64,000 nucleotides of DNA, from positions 62,001 through 126,000 of the forward strand of contig RCNN01000002.1 in assembly GCA_003667245.1 (NCBI GenBank), read 5' to 3'. Source of the stretch: Heterostelium multicystogenum. Lineage: Eukaryota > Evosea > Eumycetozoa > Acytosteliales > Acytosteliaceae. The notes beneath the pieces are model-generated. The model had not been told where the DNA came from and ran no database searches. It saw nothing but the letters and a program-made list of their open reading frames with translations. The position numbers were made by a program, and so were the translations under genes. Below are positions 36,353 to 47,300 of the stretch, in pieces. How positions within the stretch are numbered: the first letter of the stretch is position 1; each line of letters starts with the position of its first letter.

Positions 36353-37068
36353 TTCGCATGCGGAAAATGGTGAAGAAAACTGTAACTGTATGATACCGCC
36401 ATGAAGAACATAGCCAAAATCAAAGGTCCGGCCTGTCGAGACGTTATATTCCGTTTCTTCGCCCACGCTCTCCCCATTAACCATCTCAGGGAAGAGCATA
36501 ACTGTGTCCTGTGTGGTCTTTCAATAGACTCAAAGCCATATGACCATTATTTCTTTGGTTGCATTGCTCTTTTTGGGTTAACTTTACTATCAAAAATCAA
36601 GAATCAATATAGAAGATATTGCAGTTACAATCTCCTAAACTGGTCTATCACTAACATCTCTTTTATAAATACCAAATCAGGTAAGAGAACCAAACTGCCG
36701 TTCCTGCATTTAACCGCGTGCATAATCAGAGCCATATGGAGAGTGGTGTCCAACAATCTGTATGGTGATAAGACACTTGACTTCACTAACATTCCTAAGT
36801 TGTCAAGCAAGTACTATAAAAACTTGGTTGCAATAAATTACCATAAGCTCTGTTTATCGCTGACTTCCAAAGGCACTGCTGAACCAGCCACCACCGTTGC
36901 TATCAATGAGTTCAAAAAAGACTGGAACATTTTCACCATCTCTGGTTGCGATATCCCCAATCTGGTGCTTCCGCGTTCATTTATAGATTAATATTTCATT
37001 TGGATATGAATACAAAACAAAAAAAAAAAAAAAAAACAGGAAACGGGAAAAAATGAAAAAAAAAAAAA
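36353..37068 (+). mobile_element. 5'-truncated non-LTR retrotransposon 3' end (TRE3-like position)
   Basis: Starts about 25 bases after tRNA-Gln and contains only the last 197 codons of a reverse-transcriptase-type ORF plus an A-rich 3' end. The tail holds A-runs at 37019-37036 and 37056-37068, and a further A-run at 37188-37212 may be the true terminus. Dictyostelid TRE elements are known to insert near tRNA genes, TRE3 types downstream. The location, orientation and 5' truncation fit that habit. No target-site duplication was confirmed. Confidence 0.7.
36401..36991 (+). pseudogene. C-terminal fragment of a retrotransposon pol-like protein
   Basis: Open frame of 196 residues. Near the start it has a CCHC zinc-knuckle-like signature C-x2-C-x10-H-x4-C (Cys35, Cys38, His49, Cys54, in NCVLCG and DHYFFGC), the arrangement usually found at the C-terminal end of non-LTR reverse transcriptase ORFs. 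The remainder is basic and aromatic (WSITNISFIN, ACIIRAIWRVVSNN). Endonuclease and RT domains are missing, so this is a dead 3' remnant. Its codon use has more C/G-ending codons than the flanks. An upstream in-frame start is uncertain; the ATG at 36401 may be fortuitous. Confidence 0.65.
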
Positions 37069-37208
37069 TGTATTTCGGACAATCACGACTGTCCCTTTGT
37101 GTCGTGAATATATATATTAGAACACTGTGAGGTTCTGACCCTCACCATTTATTATTTAATTAATAAATTATGATCACCTGGATGATTAAAAAAAAAAAAA
37201 AAAAAAAA

Positions 37209-37635
37209 AAAACCCATGAAGAGCCCAAGGCAGAATAGCTGATGTGGTATGGTAGTCTGCTTGTGATGCCTTGGGTCGTGGGTTCGAATCCCGGGTTTTC
37301 CAGTTTTTTCCCCATACCTTTCCAGTGAACCCATGTACTTTCAAGTCTGTATGATACCATCCCGCCATGAAGAATATGTAAATTGACAAGCGAAGCCCTC
37401 AACTACGTAAACCATTGGTGTACTCTTAAAATCTTCTGTCGCTTCGAAATACTTAACAGTCCACTGTTGAAACACCTTGCTCCAAATAATAATAGGCAGT
37501 CATGCCTCTATAAAATGATGGTCATATCACAACCGGCCTGTGGTTGTAAAAAGAAAATCTGTAGGCTTCTAAACCCTACCTTAAATAAACAACTGTATGG
37601 TTATAACAAAAAAAAAAAAAAAACAAAAACAAAAG
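37209..37635 (+). mobile_element. Candidate tRNA-derived SINE-like element with poly(A) tail
   Basis: The unit has a head with RNA polymerase III promoter boxes in tRNA spacing, an unrelated body of about 300 bases with no convincing ORF, and an A-rich tail (37609-37635). The head can form an outer stem AAAACCC (37209-37215) with GGGTTTT (37293-37299). Inside it is a perfect 9-bp stem, CCCAAGGCA (37224-37232) with TGCCTTGGG (37267-37275). It also has a T-arm-like hairpin around TTCGAAT. The anticodon-loop-like string TTGTGAT is that of tRNA-His. A standard cloverleaf does not close, so this is not a functional tRNA. It lies immediately after an A-run, as if inserted into or behind the previous element's tail. 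Confidence 0.5.
37236..37291 (+). promoter_or_regulatory. Internal Pol III promoter-like A box and B box
   Basis: A box TAGCTGATGTGG (37236-37247) matches the consensus at 11 of 12 positions. B box GGTTCGAATCC (37281-37291) is a full match. They are 33 bases apart, within the tRNA range. T-runs that could terminate Pol III lie at 37296-37299 and 37303-37308. Confidence 0.6.
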
Positions 37636-38133
37636 ATGGATTTCCAAGGAAAAATCTACAAATTATGGTCATCACAACAGTCCTTTAATCTTATAGATAG
37701 ACATTATTAATAGATATCTAAACATTATAATAATAATAAATAAATGATATAAAGATACTATCTGTATAAAAAATTGATATAACAATAAATTTCATTTTGG
37801 ATCAATCAATAAAAAAGTTTATTACCAAAATAGTTTATAAATATTTATATATTTGATACAGTTTTGAAAATAAAAGATTAATCAGTTAATTAGATGAAAT
37901 TACAAAAGTTTATTATCTAGTAAATGTGTGTATTATGATAATAAAAACTTTGACTATAATCAATTTCAAATGTGGAAATTGAGTATGAATCTTACAATAC
38001 TAAGAAATATTATAAAATACTTAAAAATTTGTTTAATTATTTCATTGTCCTGATAAAACATTTGTAATTGTATATTTGTCACTTTATCTTTAAACATTAT
38101 ATCCTATATGCTTTTCAAAATTTGTATTAAACA
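37636..38133. other. AT-rich spacer after the retroelement cluster
   Basis: Very AT-rich sequence of low complexity. No gene, RNA or repeat can be supported beyond short TA and AATAAT runs. Confidence 0.55.
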
Positions 38134-38834
38134 ATGAACCTATTTAAATCGCCAACTACCACAAAAAAGAACATTATGGTTAAATATCCTCATGATTTAA
38201 ATTACAAGAAGATATCATACTATTCTGGAGCCACTGGGGAGGAGATAAAACAAATTATATTACAAGAATTCGCTTTGTCCTCAAACAAGGAGTTCTATAT
38301 TAGATATACTGATGGAAGTGTTGTTGTAATCTCTCAGCAATTCCTGATAATTATCAATTTGATATCATCATTTCTTCTAATGAATCTCCATCTCGTAAGT
38401 TTCACAAACCAATATCCAAACGAATACTCATTCAAAATTAACAAATTCTAATTCTTATTCTTCTTACCTTTTCTCCTTTTAAATAGATGATTCCAATATA
38501 ATGGTATCTACCAAGAACGAAAGTAAGTTTATTTTTTTAAACCTCTTCACATCTATTAATGATTTTTCCAGCCGAGCTCTTAGAGGTACTTCATAAGTTG
38601 AAATTAGATTAAGATTAACATCATAAACTTCCTGTTGGTGGATTTTTTAAGAAAAGAAACCCTAAAAATCAACAATTTATTCTCGAGATTGCTACAAATG
38701 AACTAAATTTTTATGAAATCGATATGATGGTACCACAAACCATTCAGCAAGATATATATCAAACGAAATTTCATCTTACTCTCTGTAAGAGAACCAAATG
38801 TCTCAGCAAAAACAATATATACAAATCATTGTAA
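38134..38834 (+). CDS. Small hypothetical protein in two or three exons
   Basis: Starts MNLFKSPTTTKKNIMVKYPH. The first 75 residues look like a ubiquitin- or PB1-like fold (YSGATGEEIKQIILQEFALS, YIRYTDGSVVVIS), then after a one-base shift near 38342 continue PDNYQFDIIISSNESPSRKF. After an intron ending about 38486 come SNIMVSTKNES, another GT-AG intron (38521-38570), then ELLEVLHKLKLD. Following a further frame break near 38605 is a block starting VGGFFKKRNPKNQQFILE and ending in CKRTKCLSKNNIYKSL before the TAA at 38832-38834. The second block resembles the first strands of a PH-type domain, but this is weak. About 200 residues. I do not recognise a named family. Confidence 0.5.
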
Positions 38835-39212
38835 ATTATAATCATTTTATTGTCTACTAATCTCCAAATCGGTGTAAAAAGCTATAAAACAATCATTCAT
38901 AACAATCTATTGTAAAATATGGATTCCCAAAACTATTTAGCTTTACTATATTTTCAATCTTGATTAATAATCAAATTTTGACTATGTCTTCAATGATTTA
39001 GTTTCATTTATAATAATTTAAAAGCTATTGTATTTCCAATACAAAGTCATTATTAAAGCAAGAAATAACATTTATACATAAAAGAAAGTGAATTGATTTG
39101 TTTGATAATTGCGATTGTATGTATCTTCTAAACAAATATGATCTATTTTTTATTTATTTGTGCGATATTAAATTTGGATTGAGACCATTTTAGGTGACTT
39201 TTAAATAACTAG
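38835..39212. other. Convergent spacer, hypothetical gene to Rae1
   Basis: AT-rich 3' flanks of two convergent genes. Nothing else seen. Confidence 0.55.
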
Positions 39213-40537
39213 TTATGGAACAGTTCGTACTGATCCAGTTTTCTTTGGGTTCTTTCCTTTTGCTTTGATATCTATCTCTGGAACAACTTGGATTTGAATT
39301 TTATTAGTGTTATTGTCCATTGCTCCTGGTACACCCTATATTTGTGTTATTTAAAGAGTTATTAGTATCTATGATTGCAAGTCGGTTGTGCAGATAGTGG
39401 TACTTACTTTCGACCAATCATAAGAAAGAGCATAAGCATATAAAGTAGCTTCTGGGTTGAAGCATGCAGCTGAAATTGTGTTGTTGTTCTTTGGAAACTG
39501 TTTCAAACGATTCTTATTCTCTTTATCCCAAAAGTTGAAGGTTCCATCCGAACCAGCTGTTGCAAAGGTACCGTATGGATGTGCAAATGCAATGCTGTTG
39601 ACACTGTAGGCATTGTACCGTCAGCCACTGACTCTCTGTGACATTTGAATGTGAATGAACTGTAGAATGACGCCAATAACAATAAGGTTTGTTAAGTAGT
39701 TAGCATAGGCTTCAATTAATAGACTTAGCTATCATCGGTTTGTTTTGGATACATACTCTGTTTGTTTATCATCAATATATTGAATTGCAACTCTACCTTC
39801 GATAGATCCCATGGCGAAACCAGATTTATCGGGGAAACAAGATATACAACGAGTTTGATATTTCAATGGTGAATCTATTGTTTTATAAGCAGTAGCTGGA
39901 TTTGCGAGATTGTAGATCATTACTTTACGATCGGCTGTTCCGACGACCAAGAGAGGATGCAGTACATCGAGTGCATATACACGCTCAGGCAGATCAACCG
40001 ACATCACTGGTGTAGGTGATCTCAAGTCCCAATATTCAGTGTTTTATCCCAACTACCTGTAACTAAACCTTGATTTCCTCAATCCAGAAGAGATCTTTAA
40101 TTGGTGCATTGTGTTGTGCTACTTTGAGTCAATGTATTTTGATTGTAAATCCCATACTTTTGCTTTATTATCACATCCACCTGCATATACTTTAAAACAA
40201 TCCTATATATAGATATTGATAGTATCATATTATCAAGTTTATTCAAACATGTTAGTATATTTAATCTATGTTTATCAATCGAGCTCGATGAATCGATCAA
40301 ATGTAGATCAACAGAAGTGTATGATACATACGGGAGCCCAGTCAGTACATAGTATAGGTGCTTCATAGTTGATCATTGCCTTCATTGCAGCTTGAGGTTG
40401 GTTTGTAACTTCCCAAACACGCGCAATTGTTTATCCCATGAACCAGCGGTAAGATAGTTGTTTTTCGATGAGAATTTGAGTGATGTAATACCATCGGTTG
40501 GTGGATTTGCAACCTCTATTTGTTGTGGGACAAACAT
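39213..40537 (-). CDS. rae1: mRNA export factor Rae1/Gle2 (WD40 beta propeller)
   Basis: Nuclear-pore-associated WD40 protein that binds the GLEBS motif of Nup98 and acts in mRNA export and mitosis. Starts MFVPQQIEVANPPTDGITSL at 40537. Repeats follow in order: SWDKQLRVWEV, MINYEAPILCTDWAP, AGGCDNKAKVWDLQS, GSWDKTLNIGDLRSP (one-base shifts here), DLPERVYALDVLHPLLVVGT, ADRKVMIYNL and GSIEGRVAIQYIDD. Then come the signature FTFKCHRES and NSIAFAHPYGTFATAGSDG with FNFWDKENKNRLKQF, and SAACFNPEATLYAYALSYDW. An acidic/basic tail ends SVRTVP at the TAA 39213. Introns lie near 39355-39406, 39662-39756 and 40205-40332. Frame breaks near 39610-39640, 40020-40080, 40140 and 40410. Length about 350, as usual. 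Clear ortholog by motif order. Confidence 0.92.
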
Positions 40538-41096
40538 TTATGATTCTATATAAATCTATAATATATATATATGTATTAACTATAAAATGTAATGTATAAT
40601 AATACTAATTAGGGTTATAAATGTAAAGAATGAACTAGCAAAACACACAATGAATTTAAAAATGAATCAAACATATTAATATTTTTTAGAAAACTTGAAA
40701 ATTTTTCAAGATTACAGTGAACTGAGCTGGTGCAATGCTGGTGCCAAACAAAACTAAACAAAACCACCCAACATCAACACAATACTACAATATAAACTCA
40801 CACAATTAACACATAGTTATCGGATATTAAAAATAAAAAAAGATAAAGTCAAATGTCGAATATTCCTAAAGTAAAAAATACGAAAGATTTAAATAGTCAT
40901 ATATCTTTGATTAAAAATTATTATATTTATATTTATTCATATTTTTGGTTGAATTTTTTGAAATTAAAAGATTTTTAAATTGGTACTGTTCGTTTAATTA
41001 ATTTTAGATTTGTACTGCACTGCAATGAGAATCAGATAAATTTGTTAGGATTACAAAAGACATACACATACAGATCCACATACACATAGACACAAA
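40538..41096. other. Divergent spacer, Rae1 to HAD-family gene
   Basis: AT-rich promoter region for both genes, with a TATATATATAT run at 40559-40570. A CACATACA-rich leader (41061-41095) lies directly before the next ATG. No gene. Confidence 0.55.
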
Positions 41097-42305
41097 ATGA
41101 CAGTGACAGCTAATAATAGTAATAGTACATTTTGGTATTGTATTTGACATCGATGGTGTTTTGATGAAGGATGGTGTACCTATTCCAACTGCGATCGAAG
41201 CTTTGAATATGCTACATGATCCTGTCACTTCAGAGCCTCGTATTCCTTATGTGTTCGTCACAAACAACGGTGGTTTCTCAGAGAGAGACAAAGCCAAGAA
41301 GATTTCGATGGTTTTGAAATATACTGTAGGTTAGGTTTTGTTATGAATGTTTGAGATATACTGTTGGTTAGGTTCTGACAATGTATGACATTATTGTATG
41401 ATGAATTAGATTGATGAGGATAAGGTGATGGTTGCTCATACACCAATGAAGCCATTGACTGAAAAGTTTGCTGACAAGAACGTATTGGGTTGTGGCCAGA
41501 AAGAAGGGAGACTGCAGAGGGATTGGCTGCATGGTATGGATTCAAGCATTACACTTCGATTCATGAGTATATCGAGAAGAGACCTTATTTGTGTCCTGCT
41601 AAATACTCAAAGTTTTGGACAGAGGGCGTCGCCAATGACTATGGAATCAAGGAAGAGTCTGTAGACAACGATATTCCCTACGGTGCAGTTGTCATGTTTG
41701 AGGAACCCAGCGACTGGGGAGAATGCATCCAGATTCTAACAGATGTGTTGCAGTCTGCCGATGGACTTATCACAAAGGACAACATTAATATCGCCTCAAA
41801 GCAAATCATTGAGCTGCACGTCGCCAATCCCGACTTCACCTATGGTGGAGAGTTTGTTCTCCCACGTTTACAATGGGTGCACTCATCAAATGTCTTTTCC
41901 ACCGTATTCCAAGAGGTGGCAGGCTATCCACTGAGTGTAACCTACTATGGAAAGGTAAGGAATCAAAACACATTGCTCTCATCTATTTCAGATATTAATC
42001 CCATATCAACTTCTGCCTCAAAATAGCCATATGAGACTACATACAACTATGCAAAGCAATTGTTAAATGTTCAGTTAGAGAAGCTGCAGCTGTCTTCACC
42101 CAAGCATATTTATGCAATCGGAGACAACCCACAATTCTGATATCAAGGGGTGCCAACCAACTCGAGAGTGAAGGATGGGTCAGTATATTGGTACGAACTG
42201 GTATTTTTCAAGGGTAAAGAGAACGATCCTGTCAATCCAGCGAAATACGTAGTCAACGATGTACTCGATGCAATAAAATTAATTTTAGAGCTCGAAAATA
42301 AATAA
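41097..42305 (+). CDS. HAD-superfamily hydrolase, CECR5/HDHD5 type
   Basis: Starts MTVTANNSNST at 41097. A one-base shift at the T-run near 41132 gives FGIVFDIDGVLMKDGVPIP, which is HAD motif I with both Asp residues. Motif II follows as PYVFVTNNGG, then SERDKAKKISMVL. After an intron (about 41328-41410) come DEDKVMVAHTPMKPLTEKF and NVLGCGQKEG. The cap domain includes YGFKHYTSIHEYIEKRPYLC and DIPYGAVVMFEEPSDWGECI. The C-terminal part has YGKPYETTYNYAKQLL across an intron (about 41956-42026). Motif IV appears near 42115 as YAIGDNPQSDIKGCQQ after a break, then VRTGIFQGKENDPVNPAKYV. About 370 residues. CECR5-type proteins are mitochondrial or cytosolic with unclear substrates. The stop lies 120 bases before the next gene's start. 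Confidence 0.87.
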
Positions 42306-42424
42306 CTTATCAAACACATTTTTATAAAACCAATAATAATGGAATTTGCAAATTCTTAATTTTCATTTATTACCTGATACGACTGAATTGTCACCTGATA
42401 GTTGTATAAATCTCATTTGCAAAG

Positions 42425-43517
42425 ATGTCATTTATATAGGACCTGCAAGACCACCTCCACCACCCAGTGATGATAATGATAGTACAACAAAAAAGAAAGT
42501 AATAGGACCTAGTTTGGGCGATGATAGTAAGATATAGATAGTAAACCAATAAGTCCTGCAGGACCGCCTCCTGTGAAGAGGCAGATAGGACCATCCTTAT
42601 CATCGGAGGATAGTAAAAATGATGCTTCTGCGACAATTGGTCCTGCAAGACCACCATCACAACAACCACCCAGGAGAGTAATGGGTCCTAGATTAGATGA
42701 TAGTAGTGGATAATGATACAGATAATAAAAATTAGTGTAGGACCAACTGTTGGGCCACCAAGACCTTTGATTGGACCTACAGTTGGACCGCCAAGACCTA
42801 CAGCCACAGCATCACAGGATGATAGTAGTAGTGATGAAGATGATGATAGCATTAGTAAAGAAGAGCAGTGGAATAGAGTGAGAAATGACAAGACAGGTAA
42901 TGGACAATCATCAGCTAGCAGCAGTAGCATGAGAGAGGATTGGATGAAATCATTACCAACCGACAGAAAATCAGGTTGTAAGTATAAAAAGATTGGGGAT
43001 CAATTGGATGGGATTGTTTGGTGATGAACATGTCAATACTAAAATACTATGCACCAATATTTAGCTCAATTACAAAATAGAAAATTCAGTATGAATCAAA
43101 ATGTACACATAAATGGAGGCGTTGACACATCTGCCTGGACGGAAACACCCGAGAAAGAGAGCGCAGACAAAACGAGGAAGCGCAGAACAACAACAGAGGA
43201 GGAAGCAAGCATCTGAGTTCCAAAGAAATGTTTGCAATGAAGCGTGAGCAAGAGATAGAAGAGTCAATGTCAAACTACAATCAAAAGTATCGATCTGAAT
43301 CATTGCTTGAGCAGCACAAGCGCAAGGAAAGAGAAAACGAGCGATTGGGCGGCAGTGCCAAGAAGCAACACTCTCAAACACATACTTGGGACAGAGAGTC
43401 GCGACATGGAAGTAGGAAAAGTCGACAAGTCAAGACTCTCTCAGATCGTATCAGAGTCGAATCTGCTGAATTCAAAGTTTTAGCCAAAGTAGCAAGTCTG
43501 GCAATAAATATCTTTAG
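42425..43517 (+). CDS. GPALPP1-like protein (GPALPP repeats, DUF3752)
   Basis: I take the ATG at 42425 (MSFI), where removing one T lets it run directly into the first GPARPPPPP motif. Repeated GPxxPP-type motifs follow: IGPSLGDD, SPAGPPPVKRQIGPS, IGPARPPSQQPP, VMGPRLDD, VGPTVGPPRP (twice). An acidic Ser/Asp stretch leads to the conserved block SMREDWMKSLPTDRKSG, then WTETPEKESADKTRKRR. The C-terminal DUF3752 region has NYNQKYRSESLLEQHKRK and, after a shift near 43396, RDMEVGKVDKSRLSQIV, ending SGNKYL at the TAG 43515-43517. That short ending matches the family's characteristic C-terminus. About 350 residues in one or two exons with at least five one-base shifts. Function is poorly known; a nuclear, possibly spliceosome-associated role has been suggested for the family. 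Confidence 0.8.
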
Positions 43518-43970
43518 CTCTTAATCATAGCGACCAAAGGCTGTATCTTTTGAATTACTGATTTCGACCATACCAGCATGAGTAAGGAGATATGACAGTT
43601 CTTCAAGATTCAATTGGAGTGATTCGAATCAGATGTAGCATAATCCTCACCAAAAGTTGGACATAGATATAGATATAAAATTTTAAGTGATCGAGGTAAG
43701 AGTGATATTTGAGGTGATCCATTCATCCAAATGTACCAAATTCAAAAGCTAAATAATTTAACACACAAAAAATGATTTAAAGTGTACCAACACATGAGTT
43801 GGCGTTTGGTCACCCCACAATGAAACAACAATCAAACAAAACTTAGATGTTTTATCCAACTTGTGGACCAACAAATATCCTGTTCTTAAAAAAAAAAACA
43901 AAATGCAAAGAAAATTACCACTTACTCTCTAAATCAAATTATCAAGTTTTGATAAATTTGGAATTATTTA

Positions 43971-44016
<46 letters not shown>

Positions 44017-44385
44017 TTTTGATCATTGCTTTGTTTCCCCCGATTTAGAAATCACTTTATATTATTACTATTACTAGTATATTCTTTGTATTTGATTTGA
44101 GTGTTTCACTTCACACTACTATACTCAACTCAATCAATTTTCTTTAAAAGTCAAACTTTATTATTGTTATTATTATAATTGTAGTTGTTGTTTTTTTTAT
44201 TTGTTTGTTTACTTGTTTGTTTATTTGTTGTTGTTGGTGTGTTGTGTGTATTTGTAAGTAATATAATTTATATATATAGTGTTTGTGTTATCTTTAATAT
44301 TTATTTACTTTCTTACGACTTACTTATTTCTCTCTCTCTCTCTCTAAATTACAATACATTTATTGTTCTGTTGCCTTTGTTAGTA
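43518..44385. other. Intergenic, GPALPP1-like to kinase gene
   Basis: AT-rich, with the TTA microsatellite, T-rich stretches and a CT run (44331-44346) shortly upstream of the kinase ATG. A T/G-rich hydrophobic frame running into the kinase start (44185-44385) is the leader in an open frame and is not taken as coding. Confidence 0.6.
43973..44016. repeat. (TTA)n microsatellite, about 14 copies
   Basis: Uninterrupted trinucleotide repeat of about 44 bases in the spacer upstream of the kinase-FIP200-like gene. It is outside coding sequence. Confidence 0.9.
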
Positions 44386-47300
44386 ATGTTTGGGAGATTA
44401 CCAAATTCAAGTTCACCAAATGAGACCAAACAGCAGTTGATCAATCAACAGCCAAACACTGACACTGGTGAAGTTATTCATGGCTATAAGATTATCAGGT
44501 ACATTGATGGTGGTTCCTTTGGCAAGGTGTACGAGGTCGTGTCCACCTCTAACCAGCAGCGATATGCTCTCAAGGTGCTCACCGTATCACAGTACGCCAA
44601 GAATTCGAAGGCAACGAAATACATTGAAACCCGAATGCAAGGTACTCAAAACACTTAAAGGTAGTGCACAGCATCCACATGTCGTCAACATCCATGACGT
44701 TTTGGTAAGTTCAGCCAGCTGTTGTCAAGACTTGACTGATGAAGTTGGTGAAAACTGTGAGTGACTTATTATCACCATTTACTGACTCTACTACTACTAC
44801 TTGACTGGAAATAGGACGACGTTAGTTATGTGTTTGAATATTTGCAACAATGGTTCGTTGCTCAAACATATCCGTGAAATCTCGGTGCCAAGTCAAAGCA
44901 AAACAAAGGATACACTGGCCAAAACCGAAGAGAATTTGAAGACTATATTCTTGCAAATTCTCTCTGCATTACAGTTCTTGCATAAGCGTGAGGTGCCAAT
45001 CATTCATCGTGACCTCAAGCCTGCCAATATCCTAGTAAACTTTGTCAACAATAGATATGTATTCAAAAGTAAGCTTTGAATTGACCGACAGTGTTGTTCT
45101 CAATCGAGTTAGTTAGCGACTAACTAACTACTTTGTTCCATTGATTTAGTTTCCGATTTTGGATTTGCCACTTCCAACGCTATCCTTATATCCGGTGTAG
45201 GATCGAGATTCTTCATGGCACCGGAGGTTGGATACAAAGAATACAACCACTCAGTCGATATCTACTCGTTGGGTGTCGTCCTTTATTATCTGGCACGTGC
45301 TTGTATCTCATTGAAAGATATCCCTCAGCCAATGAATGGAGCGAATGCATGTGGGTTGCTGGGGGATTACTCTTCCGATTTAAAGAAGATGATTTCTGGC
45401 ATGATGGATCACAATCCATCGAGTCGTAGCTCGATTGAAGCTATCTCCAAGTGTGATTGGGTCCAGAGCAAAGCAATCACTCTTGTCAAGCCAGTCGACC
45501 CTCAACCAATAAGCACGACAACACTCAAATATCTGTATGATGTCTATCAAGACAAAACATATCCTAGAAAACTACATTCCACTCGTTTCCTACTACGATA
45601 GTGATCAGCTTCATCCATTAAGCGACACTAATATTAGACCATTATATACAGTCGTAAGTCTTATATTCATTCTTATTTAAACAAACACACGAGTGGTGTA
45701 ACTAACCAATCTTTCAAAGGAAAAACTATATCTTATCCAAAGAAGAACCGTTATGGCACCATTAATATTCCTTCCAATTGAGAGAATATCTAAGCTTTAC
45801 GAATCGAACTACAAAAAAGTGCCAGTAGTTCAATTTTACAATCAAGGATTAAAATACAATTGATAAGCTCACTGTATGTACGATGATCATGGTTGCTTAT
45901 TATATTTTGCTAACATATTAATATTATTCTATTATAGGAAAAGCTTACCGAAGCAAGAACATTCCACAAGCAAGCTGAAACCCTATTAGGAAAAGCAGAA
46001 GTGATCATCAAAATTCACAATCTACTGGCCGACTATTATTTAGAAGCAATGTATGTATCATAAATGCTTAGATTGAGACCAAAGTATTTACATGGAGCAC
46101 TCTTCATTCACAAGTGATAAACAAGAGTTTAAAGACTGCCTTCAAAAGATTGACATGAAAAACAACTCGACCCTCAATCAGGCCATTGAGAAAATCAGAG
46201 AATTCAAAGATATCAACATCAATGGCGAAGAACTTGATAGCCTACTCATCGACCGTATACCTTTCATCAAGTCCTACAGCGACAACTTGAATAAAACCAA
46301 AAACTCCTTCTTCACCCAATCTTTGCAAACCATACATTTGGATCAAAAAAAATACCATGCTATTTTAACAAAGTAAGTAATTTCATTGCCTGATTTCTCA
46401 GAGTCTGGACCAATCTAATCGATCGAAATATTTGTAGAATTTTAGAGTACAACGAAAAGGAATCGGAATTGAGACAACTGTTTAATAAATCCATTGAGAG
46501 ATTAGCCTCACACCAAAACTAGTGAACCAAACAAAGAACAAGAATGATATGTATGGATTTGTATGTGATACCTATCCAACTGTCAACGAATGCAATCTGT
46601 ATATTGATCAGTGTTACAAATGGTACAACGAAGTGTATAGTAACCTAAATGCTGAACTTTCCAAACTTTCCACCACTTTTGACGAACTTGTCAGATCGCT
46701 GATCAACGTTGAATCCATCGTAAATTACTTCAATGACAACACACAAAACGATCAATTGTTACTTGCCGAAATACAGAGCATTAATGAATACCATCCACAA
46801 TACGTAAATGAACTAAAGAGAAGAGCAGCTTATAATACAGCTAGCAAACGTTTCATTGCTTCACAAGCAAGACAGATAAAAGCCCAAATTGACGAGGAAA
46901 TTTCTGCAAGAGAACACTTTAACTTGGTTAAGCCACCAAGATATTATATTCCAATCGATATTCATGAATTTGCAGAACTGAACAATCCATTGGACTCGTA
47001 CTTAGACTCTGAAGCAAGTGGAGCAACTGACTTAACCAAAAAAGTCACTCCTTCTTTGGAAGATTTGAATTTTGGATTTGTACATCTTGCTATCTCCACT
47101 GTCGGTGACAGCATGCTTTACGGCTCATTCCCTGATGGTGCAAACCTCCCACATGAGAAGGAAAATCAAGATGAAGATGGAGATTCAGAAGCTAAAATTG
47201 ATATTTCAGACTCAGTTATTGCAAGGCCGCGAGCAGCCTACATAAAACTGCTATCTACAAACAAGGAGTCCAATATCCAGACTTTGTTGGTGAATGAGCA

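Noticed and set aside
37229..37301. Functional tRNA-His(GTG)
   Set aside because: Pol III boxes and the TTGTGAT loop are present, but acceptor and anticodon stems do not pair.
37383..37688. 101-codon plus frame inside the SINE-like element
   Set aside because: It runs straight into the poly(A) tail (Lys run) and shows no similarity to a known protein; more likely non-coding element body.
44185..44385. N-terminal extension of the kinase upstream of the ATG at 44386
   Set aside because: The frame is open, but the sequence is T/G-rich low-complexity leader coding for Leu/Phe/Val runs.
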